This document shows, one piece after another, positions 18,610 through 28,500 of a stretch of DNA of 64,000 nucleotides. The stretch comes from Rubripirellula lacrimiformis. GTDB taxonomy: Bacteria > Planctomycetota > Planctomycetia > Pirellulales > Pirellulaceae. The notes under the pieces are model-generated. The model was not told the DNA's origin and ran no database searches. It saw nothing but the letters and a program-made list of their open reading frames with translations. The position numbers were made by a program, and so were the translations under genes. The stretch is from contig NZ_CP036525.1 of NCBI RefSeq assembly GCF_007741535.1, forward strand, positions 3,720,001 to 3,784,000. Reading direction: 5' to 3'. Every line of letters starts with the position of its first letter. Position 1 is the stretch's first letter.

Positions 18610-21198
18610 ATGTCCATTGGCCGCCGCAACCTAAGCCGAAAACCACGCAACCATCGACGTGGACTTCGCATCGAGTCGCTGGAAAAGCGACAGATGATGG
18701 CCGGTGATCTCGGATCGCTTCACAACGCCGCGATGCCCAGTGACGTCAACGGTGACGGCGATGTCACGCCGATCGACGCCTTGAACGTCATCAACTATCT
18801 GAGCCGCTTGTCGTCGCCGGAGGGTGAGTTCGGCGCGCCCGCATCGGCGGACGACGGGATCAAGATGGTGGACGTTGACAACAGTGGCAACGTGACGGCG
18901 CTGGACGCGTTGCTGGTCGTCAATGACCTGTTGATCGAAGGGGAAGACCCGCCGCTGAAACCGAGCGAGTTGAACGTCAATTCGTTTTTTGATGCCTTTC
19001 CAAAGGCAGCGGAGGTCGACTCGGTCTTCGCGGCCAACTTCAACAATGCCTTTGAAGTGGGTGGTTCTGAAAACGAATTGCAGGCTGCCGACGTCGATAC
19101 ACTGCTGTCGCGTGCATCGGCCGCCACTCGCAGCAACGATGGGATCATCGCCGTGGTGGACCGCAACGGCACGATCTTGGGTGTCCGTGTGGAAGAGGGC
19201 GTCTACGCGTCGCTGCCGAAAGGTTCCAAGGAACTTTCGTTTGCCATCGACGGTGCCGTAGCCAAGGCACGAACGGCGGCGTTCTTTAGCAGCGGTCAAG
19301 CACCGTTGACCAGCCGCACCATCCGTTCGCTGAGCCAATCGACGATGACACAGCGCGAGGTCCAGTCGTCGCCGGTTGCCGAACAAGGGGAATACCAGGG
19401 ACCGGGGTTTGTAGCGCCGATCGGGGTGGGGGGGAAGTTTCCGCCGGAGGTCAATTTCACGCCTCAGGTCGACCTGTTTGCGATCGAACACCAAAGCCGA
19501 GATAGCCAACTGCACGCCGGTACGAACCAGATCAAGGGCGATGCCGACGATTTCACTTTGCGAACTCGTTTCAACGGTGACCCAACCTACATTCCCGAAA
19601 GTGCCGAAGACTTCTTCCAAACTTGGCCAGAATCGTATGGCGTTCAGACCGAAACCGACTTCGCTGCCCAGTCACGCGGTGTGGCCACCTTGCCCGGCGG
19701 CATCCCGCTGTTCAAAACCGTCGTCGACTCCTTCGGAAACGCCGTCACATCGCCAGTCAGCGATTCGATCAATCTGGTCGGCGGCATCGGAGTGTTCTTC
19801 CCCGGTGAAGATGGGTTTGCATCGTACGAACAGGGGTTCGTTCGCGGTATCAACCAAAGCGAAAAGACGCGGACCAATGCGGACAAGGTGTTGGAGGCCG
19901 AGTTTGCGGCCTTCATCGCAGCGGCTGGTCAGCGCATCGTCGTTGGCGATAGCAATTTCAGCCGAGACCTGCGTGAGTTCAATCAAAATCTGCCTGAACT
20001 GGAACGGTTCGTGCTGCCAAACGGACGCATCGATCTGGTCGGCATCACGCTGGAAATCTACGGACCCAATCCAACGCGCGAACATCGCATTCCCGGGATC
20101 GATCGCTTGATCGAGATTGGCCGTGCCAACTTTGGCGGCAACGGATTCGTGTCCGGGGAACTGCAGGTTGTCAGCCCCGGCGGCGACCTTTTGTTGGACG
20201 GTCGACCCGTGCCGGAGGGGTGGCTGATCGCGCCGCATGATTCGCAGGTTGATCTGGGGCTGACGTCCGAGATTGTTGACCAGATTATCAATCAAGGAAT
20301 TCGCGAAGCCGAGATCACTCGCGCGGCAATTCGGTTGGACATCGACAATCAGTTCCGGCCCGGCGCACGCACGGCGATGGTGATGGCGGTCACCGATTCG
20401 ACCGGCGAATTGCTGGGGCTGTATCGGATGCCCGATGCGACCGTGTTTTCCATCGACGTCGCGATCGCGAAAGCTAGAAACGTTGTCTATTACGCCGACG
20501 CGACCGCGGGCGTTCTGCAGGATGCCGACCGCATCGATTTCAATGGCGACGGTGTCTTTGGAACCATCAGCACATCTTTGTCGAACAATGCCGGCGACAC
20601 GCTGCCGGTCGGCACCGCAGTCACCAATCGAACGTTTCGGTTTTTGGCCGAACCGCGTTACCCCACCGGCCAAGAGTTGCCAGCGAATTCGGCCGATGGC
20701 TTGAACAAGGTTGATCCGCTGTGTGAACAGAAACCGGAGATTTGTCGTTTGATCGCGCCGCAAAGCATCTTACGCCTGCCCGGCATCAATCCGATCACGG
20801 CCGAAAACTTAGGCGACGGAATTCCGTTGGACATCAGCGTCTATCGCGATCCCAATTCGCCGGCCGTGTTGGCGTACGATGCGTTCAACATCGGACGCAA
20901 CTTCCGTGACCTTGGGGACGCCGAGGTGAAGATCCACGGGACCGAAATCCTGCAACCGCTGGCCAACCAGAACGGGATCGTGTTCTTTCCGGGCAGCACG
21001 CCGGTGTACCTGGACAACGACGCAGAGAAGTTGGTCGGCGGCTTTGGCGTCAGCGGTGACGGAGTCGATCAAGACGACGTGGTGACATCCGCCGGACAAG
21101 TCGGGTACGCCGCACCGGCTTCCATCCGTGCCGATCAGTTTCCGGTCGCCGGCGTCCGATTGCCATTCCAAAAATTCAATCGTGACCCACGCGGCTAG
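18610..21198 (+). CDS. Secreted dockerin-type protein with HbpS/GlcG-like domains
   Basis: 862 residues. The ATG at 18610 places the planctomycete N-terminal sorting motif (GLRIESLEKRQMMAGD) near residues 22-37, marking export. Two dockerin-type calcium loops follow (DVNGDGDVTPIDALNVINYL and DVDNSGNVTALDALLVVNDL). Then come two segments resembling the haem-binding HbpS/GlcG (DUF336) family: GIIAVVDRNGTILGV with a GGIPLF...LVGGIGVF continuation, and AMVMAVTDSTGELLGLYR followed near the C-terminus by FPGSTPVYLD and LVGGFGVSGDGVDQDD. The second copy carries a third EF-hand-like loop. It diverges from the porin-cytochrome genes. A haem-related or scaffolding role is inferred, not shown. Confidence 0.8.
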   Translation: MSIGRRNLSRKPRNHRRGLRIESLEKRQMMAGDLGSLHNAAMPSDVNGDGDVTPIDALNVINYLSRLSSPEGEFGAPASADDGIKMVDVDNSGNVTALDALLVVNDLLIEGEDPPLKPSELNVNSFFDAFPKAAEVDSVFAANFNNAFEVGGSENELQAADVDTLLSRASAATRSNDGIIAVVDRNGTILGVRVEEGVYASLPKGSKELSFAIDGAVAKARTAAFFSSGQAPLTSRTIRSLSQSTMTQREVQSSPVAEQGEYQGPGFVAPIGVGGKFPPEVNFTPQVDLFAIEHQSRDSQLHAGTNQIKGDADDFTLRTRFNGDPTYIPESAEDFFQTWPESYGVQTETDFAAQSRGVATLPGGIPLFKTVVDSFGNAVTSPVSDSINLVGGIGVFFPGEDGFASYEQGFVRGINQSEKTRTNADKVLEAEFAAFIAAAGQRIVVGDSNFSRDLREFNQNLPELERFVLPNGRIDLVGITLEIYGPNPTREHRIPGIDRLIEIGRANFGGNGFVSGELQVVSPGGDLLLDGRPVPEGWLIAPHDSQVDLGLTSEIVDQIINQGIREAEITRAAIRLDIDNQFRPGARTAMVMAVTDSTGELLGLYRMPDATVFSIDVAIAKARNVVYYADATAGVLQDADRIDFNGDGVFGTISTSLSNNAGDTLPVGTAVTNRTFRFLAEPRYPTGQELPANSADGLNKVDPLCEQKPEICRLIAPQSILRLPGINPITAENLGDGIPLDISVYRDPNSPAVLAYDAFNIGRNFRDLGDAEVKIHGTEILQPLANQNGIVFFPGSTPVYLDNDAEKLVGGFGVSGDGVDQDDVVTSAGQVGYAAPASIRADQFPVAGVRLPFQKFNRDPRG

Positions 21199-21228
21199 GC
21201 AACCGCCATTGACGGGGCGGCGGCATTC

Positions 21229-21346
21229 ACTCGTCCTGCCCATTTGCTCGTCCTGCCCATTTGATAGTCCGGCCCATTTGCTAGTGCGGCCCGATCACTA
21301 GTCCGGTCCGATCACTAGTCCGGCCCGATCACTGGCGTTGCCCATT
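21229..21346. repeat. 17-bp imperfect tandem repeat
   Basis: About seven degenerate copies of a 16-17 bp unit, drifting from CTCGTCCTGCCCATTTG to ACTAGTCCGGCCCGATC, fill the gap between two convergent genes. No coding potential is seen. Confidence 0.8.
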
Positions 21347-21365
21347 GATTGGCCAATTCCAAGCG

Positions 21366-22238
21366 TTAGCCAAGCACGATCACGAGCACTACCGCGGCCG
21401 TCAACAGGACGGCGCCCGCCAAGCGAGTGAACAGGACGCCACGACTCAGGTGCGCTTCGTTGCCTCCGAACCGGTGGGCAACCCACCATGCCAACGTCAC
21501 GCCCCACAATCCACGCAGGGCAAACACGACGTTGACTCGCGCGGCGTCGCCAAAGATGGCCAGTGTCAGGATGATGCAAACTGCTTGCGCGGCGACCAGG
21601 CAAACACCGGGTACCAGAAACTTGGCAATCTTCGGATCCCGCACGCGATCCCACTGGACCCACGGAACCAGTGCCATCGACAACAGTCCGACGCACCAAA
21701 ACAGGATCGGCAGTAGCCGTCCGAATCCCCAGTCGGGGGAAAACGTCTGGACCGACACGTCGAAGGTCGCGTAGGACATCGCGGCGGAAACCGCCAAAGC
21801 GATTGTGATCAAGACACGTTTGGGATCGCCCCGACCGGTCCACTGAATCAATCCGATGCCGGCGGTCGCCATCACCGCGGCGTACCAGACCGAATTGGGA
21901 AGCGGCGTGTGCCCGATCGTGGTGACCAGCATCGCGACCAACAGAACCTTCACGCCGAACACGGGCGTCGCGATCGAAACGTCGCCTCGGCTGATCGCCA
22001 AAAAGGTGAAGGTCAATCCCGACAGGTACAGGATCGCGACCATGACCGGCTGCCACATCCGATTCACGTCGATCGGCTCGCCACCGAACCACCACAGCAC
22101 CGAGAAGACGATGGCTGTTGCCTGATTCGAAAAGAACAAGGTCGTGATTGTGCTTGCGCCCGCATCACCGGCGCGTTTGACCAAGATCAATCCGCAGACG
22201 AAAAGGATACTGGCAAGCAAGGGGAGCAGAAGGTGCAT
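21366..22238 (-). CDS. EamA/DMT-type transporter
   Basis: An integral inner-membrane protein of 290 residues with about ten hydrophobic helices arranged as two five-helix halves, as in the drug/metabolite transporter (EamA) superfamily. The start is set at the ATG beginning MHLLLPLLASILFVCG, which opens the first helix; a longer frame adds a polar leader. Helices 3-4 carry AISRGDVSIATPVFGVKVLLVA, a pattern typical of the EamA repeat. The substrate is unknown. It ends 20 bp from the 17-bp tandem repeats and is followed upstream on the same strand by the NfeD pair, about 90 bp away. Confidence 0.75.
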   Translation of the reverse strand: MHLLLPLLASILFVCGLILVKRAGDAGASTITTLFFSNQATAIVFSVLWWFGGEPIDVNRMWQPVMVAILYLSGLTFTFLAISRGDVSIATPVFGVKVLLVAMLVTTIGHTPLPNSVWYAAVMATAGIGLIQWTGRGDPKRVLITIALAVSAAMSYATFDVSVQTFSPDWGFGRLLPILFWCVGLLSMALVPWVQWDRVRDPKIAKFLVPGVCLVAAQAVCIILTLAIFGDAARVNVVFALRGLWGVTLAWWVAHRFGGNEAHLSRGVLFTRLAGAVLLTAAVVLVIVLG

Positions 22239-22328
22239 CCGATCAGGATACCGGCCTTGGATTTTGCGACTACCGGGCTGGACATTCCCGTTTGGCACGA
22301 TCCCCGTGGTTTCTGATCGCTATCGGAA

Positions 22329-22931
22329 TCAGTCAAAGTCCAGTGATTCCAGCGACTGTTCCAGTGACGGTGGTGACTGGGGAACCACCATCGAGTCACC
22401 GATGGAGTCTGTGGCAGCGGATTGTTGTTCTTCTTCGGTCAGCCGTCGCACCTGAATACGGCCTGCGACGAATCGCGTCACGATCACGCTGTGGCCAGCT
22501 TCGATCGGCATTCCGATGCTGCAAGCGTCCAACTTTTCGCCATCGATCAAAATCATTCCGCTGGGCAGTAAGTCGCTTTTGGCGATTCCCGTTCGTCCCA
22601 CCAATTTGTCCAGCGGAATGCCCGAACGCGTCGTCCGCGCCGTCGGTGGGCTGGCCAATTCCCCGGGGCGGCGATTCAGCATGCGGCGGCCGATGGGCGT
22701 GTGAGGCCAGATGCGAACCAGTCCAAACATCAGGATCGGTGAACTGATCAAAACGATGATCGACATCGTGACGCCGGCTGCCATGCTGTGCGAGAACGCG
22801 ATCACCAACATCGAAATCAGCGCGGCCACCGCGGCGAAGCCCATCAACCCGCCGGTGGGCAGCAGAAACTCGCCTACCAACAGCAGGTAAAACAAAAGCA
22901 GCAGTAACACGGAGTACAACAACGGCATCAC
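22329..22931 (-). CDS. Short NfeD-like membrane protein with OB domain
   Basis: 200 residues. Two or three N-terminal transmembrane helices (LLYSVLLLLLFYLLLVGEFLLP and following) are followed by a soluble C-terminal part with the NfeD OB-fold pattern (LVGRTGIAKSDLLPSGMILIDGEKLDA, then SVIVTRFVAGRIQVRRL). A polar, Ser/Gln-rich tail ends the protein. Its ATG overlaps the stop of the long NfeD gene by four bases (ATGA), so translation is coupled. NfeD proteins are known to act with stomatin/flotillin partners in membrane-domain quality control; no stomatin gene is visible here. Confidence 0.85.
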   Translation of the reverse strand: MMPLLYSVLLLLLFYLLLVGEFLLPTGGLMGFAAVAALISMLVIAFSHSMAAGVTMSIIVLISSPILMFGLVRIWPHTPIGRRMLNRRPGELASPPTARTTRSGIPLDKLVGRTGIAKSDLLPSGMILIDGEKLDACSIGMPIEAGHSVIVTRFVAGRIQVRRLTEEEQQSAATDSIGDSMVVPQSPPSLEQSLESLDFD

Positions 22932-25216
22932 GACTCCACAATCTCGACGACCACTTTGGTTGCTTGCACCGACAATACCCGTACCGGAGCCCCCACTGGG
23001 GCCGAAGTGCCGTCGCTGATCACCGGCACAATCTCATCTCCGAAACGTGCCTTGCCCGCCGGACGAAGCGGCGTGGTGGCGTGCCCGTGTTGGCCAAGCA
23101 AGTAAGAAAAGTCGCCCAGCTTTTCGGCTTCGGAAATGGCCAATTCGTCGGGAGCTTCCATCACCAGCCCGTTCAAAATAGGAACGTGGGGAAGTAGGAA
23201 ACGCATCGCAACGAATCCGCCCGCCATTCCCGCCGCGCCCCCCAGCGCCAACCAGACACCGCGGGAAAACAGGTTCAACTGATAAACGCTTTGCGGGACA
23301 ACAAAAGTCTGGCTCATCAACACGACGCCCAACACCGTCAGCGCCAGACCGCCGATCCCGAACACACCGAATCCGGGTACCACGAACAGTTCAATGGCGA
23401 TGCACGTGAGCCCCAACACCAGCGCGACCAGTTCTAACCACTCCGCGGTGCCCGACAAAAATTTGATCCAAAAGAACAAACCAAAACATACCAGCGCGAT
23501 GAACCCCGGAACGCTTAACCCCGGCGCGTTTGCTTCGGCTGATAACGCCGCAAATCCGACGAACAGCAACAAGAACGACAGAGTCTGGTTCCGCCCCAAA
23601 CGTTCCACCAATCGAACCAATCCGCGATCGGCAACCGGCGGCGGCGTGGCGGCCAGCCCGGCTTTCCGCGATGCCGCTTCCAACGATTCGCTTTCACCAT
23701 CCGCCAAGCCTAGGGACACCGCTTCGGCGGCGGTCAGGCCGTCGGCCAGTTCGACGCGTGGGCCCTGTTGCCACTTGGCACGTTCGGCTTCGGGATCCTC
23801 CACGCCGGACACCAGATCGTCTTCGGTCGCATAACGAATCCGTCCGGTGCGGACATGTTCATATCGATAGACCACCAATTCCGGATCCAGCAACCCGCGG
23901 ATCAACGCCGCCGGACGGTTGGTAGCCGATGCGACCTGTTCAATCAGTTCGTCATAGCGGAGCACAGCATCGGGGCTGATCGTTTCCGCCCCGGGCCCAC
24001 CCAGTCTTGAGTCCGGTTTCATCAACAGCGGTTTGCAGGCGATCGCGATCAAAGCGGAATCTCCGCGAGCCTCGCCACGCACGTATCCAACAACCGACCG
24101 CAGTGGTTGCGGTGGCGTCGCAAACCAACTGGCTAGCGTCGCGCTGTCGTCGAGGTTTCCCCCGATCGAATCGATGCTGATCATCCAGGTGTTGATGTCT
24201 TGTTTGCCAAGCGTCGAATCCAAATTGCTTTGCCAACGACGCGTGCGGCTGGTCGCGATCGATCCGGTGACTTCCAACAGGACACCGACGGCTTCGCCCG
24301 AGGCCTGATTCACGTCGGATGATTCCAACTTGGCCAGATCCAAACGTTCAGCCGCCTGGTCGGCCGATTGCACGACGCTGGCCGCGATCCGTGCATCGCG
24401 AAGCTGTTTCGAACTCAGACGCAGCGGGACACCGGCGGTCGAATAGATGTCTTCGCTGACCAGTTCACCGGATTGCCGCAGCTGCTGTAGTTCGCTGCCT
24501 GCCGCAAAGGATTGTTGACCGCCGGCTTTGGAAACTCGCGCCAGTTCGATGCTTGGATCGACCAGCGATTGAACCACCGCGGCCGGGAACAGACCTCGCT
24601 GGGCAGCGATCTTCTCGTACACGATCGTGATCGTCGTCAAGTCGGCTCGTTCCCCTTGGGAAGCATTGACCAGTTCCGCGCCGGGGCTGACCAATAACAA
24701 GTCGGATGCCAGGATCGGCAGCACGGTGTGACCGGCGACAACGCCATCGACCCACGCGACCACTCGAACTTGTCGCAATTCGGTGCTGGTCAGCGCTCTG
24801 GCCACTCGCAACGCATCTTCGAAAACCGTTTCGTCACTCTCGGCTGCGTCCTCGGTTCCCCCGTCGTCGCCGCGGAAACGCAGCACGACGGTGGTCCGTT
24901 GTCCCGACGCGGTCGAATCCGCGATCGCTTTCAATCGGTCCACCAGCGCAGCGGCGGATTGGCTGGTGATCGGAATCGAAACATCGACCAGTTGTCCAAC
25001 CTTGACCGGGTTGGCGGCCGCGTTGGGCGTCGCGTCCGCGGCCTGGGCCGCTGGGTTCCCGGAATTTGGCGATGAATCGCCCTTGGGTTTGTCGTCGCCG
25101 GCCGTCTGAGCCGATGCCATGGATGCCACCAAGATCATGGCCAGGAAACAACACCCCGCCATCGGCCCGAGGAACCGTCGGCTAAGTGCCCGCTGGCACG
25201 TCAAAAACGTGTACAT
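22928..25216 (-). CDS. Long NfeD protein with ClpP-like serine protease domain
   Basis: 762 residues. The ATG at 25216 is chosen because AGG lies six bases before it and the product opens with a signal peptide ending in FLAMILVASMASA. Two ClpP/crotonase-like segments follow (about residues 60-250 and 310-470), with VVAWVDGVVAGHTVLPILASD and WMISIDSIGGNLDDSATLASWF. Then come four to five transmembrane helices and a C-terminal NfeD OB domain. This is the NfeD-1b layout: membrane-bound protease plus OB tether. A canonical catalytic Ser-Lys pair could not be confirmed by eye. It is the first gene of a two-gene operon with the short NfeD gene. Confidence 0.85.
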   Translation of the reverse strand: MYTFLTCQRALSRRFLGPMAGCCFLAMILVASMASAQTAGDDKPKGDSSPNSGNPAAQAADATPNAAANPVKVGQLVDVSIPITSQSAAALVDRLKAIADSTASGQRTTVVLRFRGDDGGTEDAAESDETVFEDALRVARALTSTELRQVRVVAWVDGVVAGHTVLPILASDLLLVSPGAELVNASQGERADLTTITIVYEKIAAQRGLFPAAVVQSLVDPSIELARVSKAGGQQSFAAGSELQQLRQSGELVSEDIYSTAGVPLRLSSKQLRDARIAASVVQSADQAAERLDLAKLESSDVNQASGEAVGVLLEVTGSIATSRTRRWQSNLDSTLGKQDINTWMISIDSIGGNLDDSATLASWFATPPQPLRSVVGYVRGEARGDSALIAIACKPLLMKPDSRLGGPGAETISPDAVLRYDELIEQVASATNRPAALIRGLLDPELVVYRYEHVRTGRIRYATEDDLVSGVEDPEAERAKWQQGPRVELADGLTAAEAVSLGLADGESESLEAASRKAGLAATPPPVADRGLVRLVERLGRNQTLSFLLLFVGFAALSAEANAPGLSVPGFIALVCFGLFFWIKFLSGTAEWLELVALVLGLTCIAIELFVVPGFGVFGIGGLALTVLGVVLMSQTFVVPQSVYQLNLFSRGVWLALGGAAGMAGGFVAMRFLLPHVPILNGLVMEAPDELAISEAEKLGDFSYLLGQHGHATTPLRPAGKARFGDEIVPVISDGTSAPVGAPVRVLSVQATKVVVEIVES

Positions 25217-25561
25217 GATTTCCCTGCTCATTGCTTGGTTCAGCATATGGGTCAGCACGTTGTCCGATGGGAACACCAATGACTCTCTTTTCGTCGACTT
25301 CATGCGTCCGAACTTTATCTGGGTGGCTAGGCCGTATTGCTTGTCTATGCTCAGTATAGCGCTCGCATCTGAAAACGGCGTTGGCGGCGATCACAATGAC
25401 GCCCCCCGGAAGGGTTCGCCACCGCTGGGGACTGAAAATACGAGGAATTGCCCGTTTTGGCGGTTCATCGTCGCGGATCCAATGGATCCGATCGATGAAG
25501 CATTCGCCTCGGCCAGAAAGTAGAGTAAAACGGTGGCCCCACGATCACCTGCCGAGCGACG
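25217..25561. other. Intergenic region between divergent genes
   Basis: About 345 bp between the NfeD operon and the kinase gene. Both promoters should lie here. No confident -35/-10 pair, hairpin or small gene was recognised. Confidence 0.4.
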
Positions 25562-28500
25562 ATGACTGGCAATGCTTCCACCGATCTGCCTTCCGACGAC
25601 GAATTGCCCTCGTCTGTCGATAGCCAGCGTTTGGACGCACTGCATCAATTGGCCATCGATCTACAGAATTCGGGCGAACCGGACTTCCTGAATGCGGCCC
25701 TGAAGACGGTCCCGGCTCACCAGCGGCCGGACTATCGAACCGCTCTTTGCCTTCGTTTTTCGAAGGACGAACCGACCTATTTTGGATCGATTGAAGACCT
25801 GACGCAAAGTCTGATCGCCACCCAAGACGTGGGGGATAGCAACGACTCGTTGGGATTCGAAGCGACGATCGATCATCCCAAGGGGTTCGCGGCGGGGGCC
25901 AAACTGCCCGATCTGCCGCCCACCAATCGAGCCAATCGTGATGGGGCATCGGGGGCGTCGGACCTGCCATCGCACGTGGGGAAGTTCCTGATCAAAGCCG
26001 AACTGGGGCGCGGTGCATTCGGCGTTGTCTATCTGGGGTTCGACGAAGAACTGCAGCGGAATGTGGCCATCAAAGTCTCTTTGGTCGCGGACAAAAAGAT
26101 TCAGGAAAAATTGCGAATCGAAGCGTCCAAGGTGGCGCAGATCGAAAGCGACGGCATTGTCCCGGTCTATCACATCGGGACCACCCAGGCCGGCGTGTTC
26201 TATATCGTCCAGAAATACATCGAAGGATCGACGCTGCGAGACATCGTTCGGCAGGGGCCATTGTCACCGGCGCGGGCCACGGGGCTGATGCGCGACATCG
26301 CGTTGGGGCTTGAACCGGCGCACCTGCAAGACATCCTGCACCGTGACTTGAAACCCGACAATATTCTGATGGAACAGAGTGGTCGGGCCTGGATCGCAGA
26401 CTTTGGGCTCGCGATTTCCGAGTCGGAACAGAACTCGGGACGACGCGAACTGGCCGGTACCCTGCCCTACATGTCGCCGGAACAGATCAACGGCCGAATC
26501 GATTTCCTGGATCCACGCTCGGATCTGTGGGCGTTGGGCGTGATCTATTACGAACTGTTGACCGGCAAGCTGCCGTTCGCCGGTAAGTCCCGGACGGTTT
26601 TGACCGAACAGATCTGCCAACTGGATCCGCGTCCGCTGCAGCAACGGGCTCCCGGTCACCTGACCGAAGAAATGAATGCGATCTTCGAACGATGCTGTGC
26701 CAAGAAGCCATCGGATCGATACGCAACCGTCCGTGAATTTGCGATCAGTTTGGATATCCTGCTGGCCTCTGGTCTTAGCGACCACAATATCCGCGGCGAA
26801 TCAATGGAGCCGCGGTTTGGCGACAGCACGATTCATTTCGGCACCGCCAGTGGCCGATTCGGATCAAGCCTGCTGCATAGCCGCACGCCGACCACACAAC
26901 AGAATTCGTCCCAAGCCGATACCGTCGGTGCTTCGGCCGCCACTGGATCGGCGGCGACCGGATCGGTTGCCGCTAGTTCGCTTGGCAGCGGATCGATCGC
27001 GGGCGACGGCCACCTGTCCCACCGATCGCAACAATCCAGTCCCACATCGTGGTGGTTTTCTGCGGCGAAGGTTGCTGCGTTGGTCGTCGCTGCGACAGCC
27101 TTGTCGATCGGCTATCAACGAATCACGGCGACGCCAAAGGATGACGGGGGTGTGGCGAACTCGGACGCCCCAGCGGATTCCGGCGCCGGTCAGTCGATTG
27201 TCGGTGGCGGTGACAATGTTGTCGCATCGGCAAACGGTGCAGCGGCCCAATCGGGTTCGTTGCTAGATTCGAGCGTCGGGCCGGTATCGATGGGACCCGC
27301 CATCGTTCCAGGATCGGATGCCGACCATGCCGCACCGGCCCCATCGTTGGCTGCGGACGCTTCGCTGGGCACCGCGCCGGTCGATCCTGAATCGGGCTCG
27401 AAGACATCACCGACACCGTCGCCAACCAAGCCGGCCTACGATGCGGATGGGTCAGCACAAAAACCGTATCTGGTGGACGCCAGCGGCAATGGGTCTCACC
27501 TGACGATCGCTGACGCCATCGCCACCGGTGGACCAGGGGCCATCATTGAATTGATGCCAGGTCTGTATCCCGAATCCATCCGCATCACCAAGTCTTGCAC
27601 CATCCGTGGCGTGCTTCGGTCTTCGCCGGATGCCGATCTGGAATGTGAGATCGAAAATGATGATGCCGCACCGATCACCATCGATTGTCCCACCGGCAAA
27701 GTTTCCATCGAAAACATTTTCATCGACGGCAAAGGACGCAATCGTGATTCGAAGTTCAATGCGGTCGACGTCTTGGGGGGCACGCTTCTAATCGCGGACT
27801 GTGATTTGGAAACTAGCAGCCAGAACTGCGTGAAAGTTCATCGCGATGCCAACTTCGGCGCCCGCGATTGTCACTTCGTCGACGCCAACGAATTTTCCAT
27901 TTCGACCAAGGATCACGGCGTGGTTCAGGTCACCGGGTGTGTGTTCGATTCGTCGGGAGTCCAGTTGGTCGGCGGTACCGGGACCATCTCTGATTGCAAG
28001 TTTTACGGAAAAAGCGGCGTCCACGTGGCTCAAAATACACGCGACGTGCAACTGGTCCGCAGCTCGTTTTCAGGGAATACCCGATCGGCGATCTCTGCGA
28101 CCGGCGGTGGCAAACTAGTGGCTCGCGAATGCGAAATTTCGAACTGCGAAATCGGGGTCCATACCGCTCTCAGCGTCGCGGAGGCAAAACCGACGGGCGC
28201 GGACGCTGGGACCGACCAATCGAAGGCCAAGAACGAGGCTCCGAAGTCCACTGTGGGGGCGGGACCAAAGCAGTCCGATGGGCCGGTCGTCGATCTGTTT
28301 GGCATCACCATCGATGTCGGAGTGATCGGAGTGCTGGCTGATGGCAACTGCCAAATTCGAATGTCTGAAAATTGCACCATCCGCGGGACAACCACCGCCA
28401 TTGGTGTGGGAGCCGGTTCGGTCACCGCAGTCGACACCACCATCGTTGGTAGTCGCGATCAAGCGATTCAAATGACAGCCTCTCAGTCCGTTGTTCGCTT

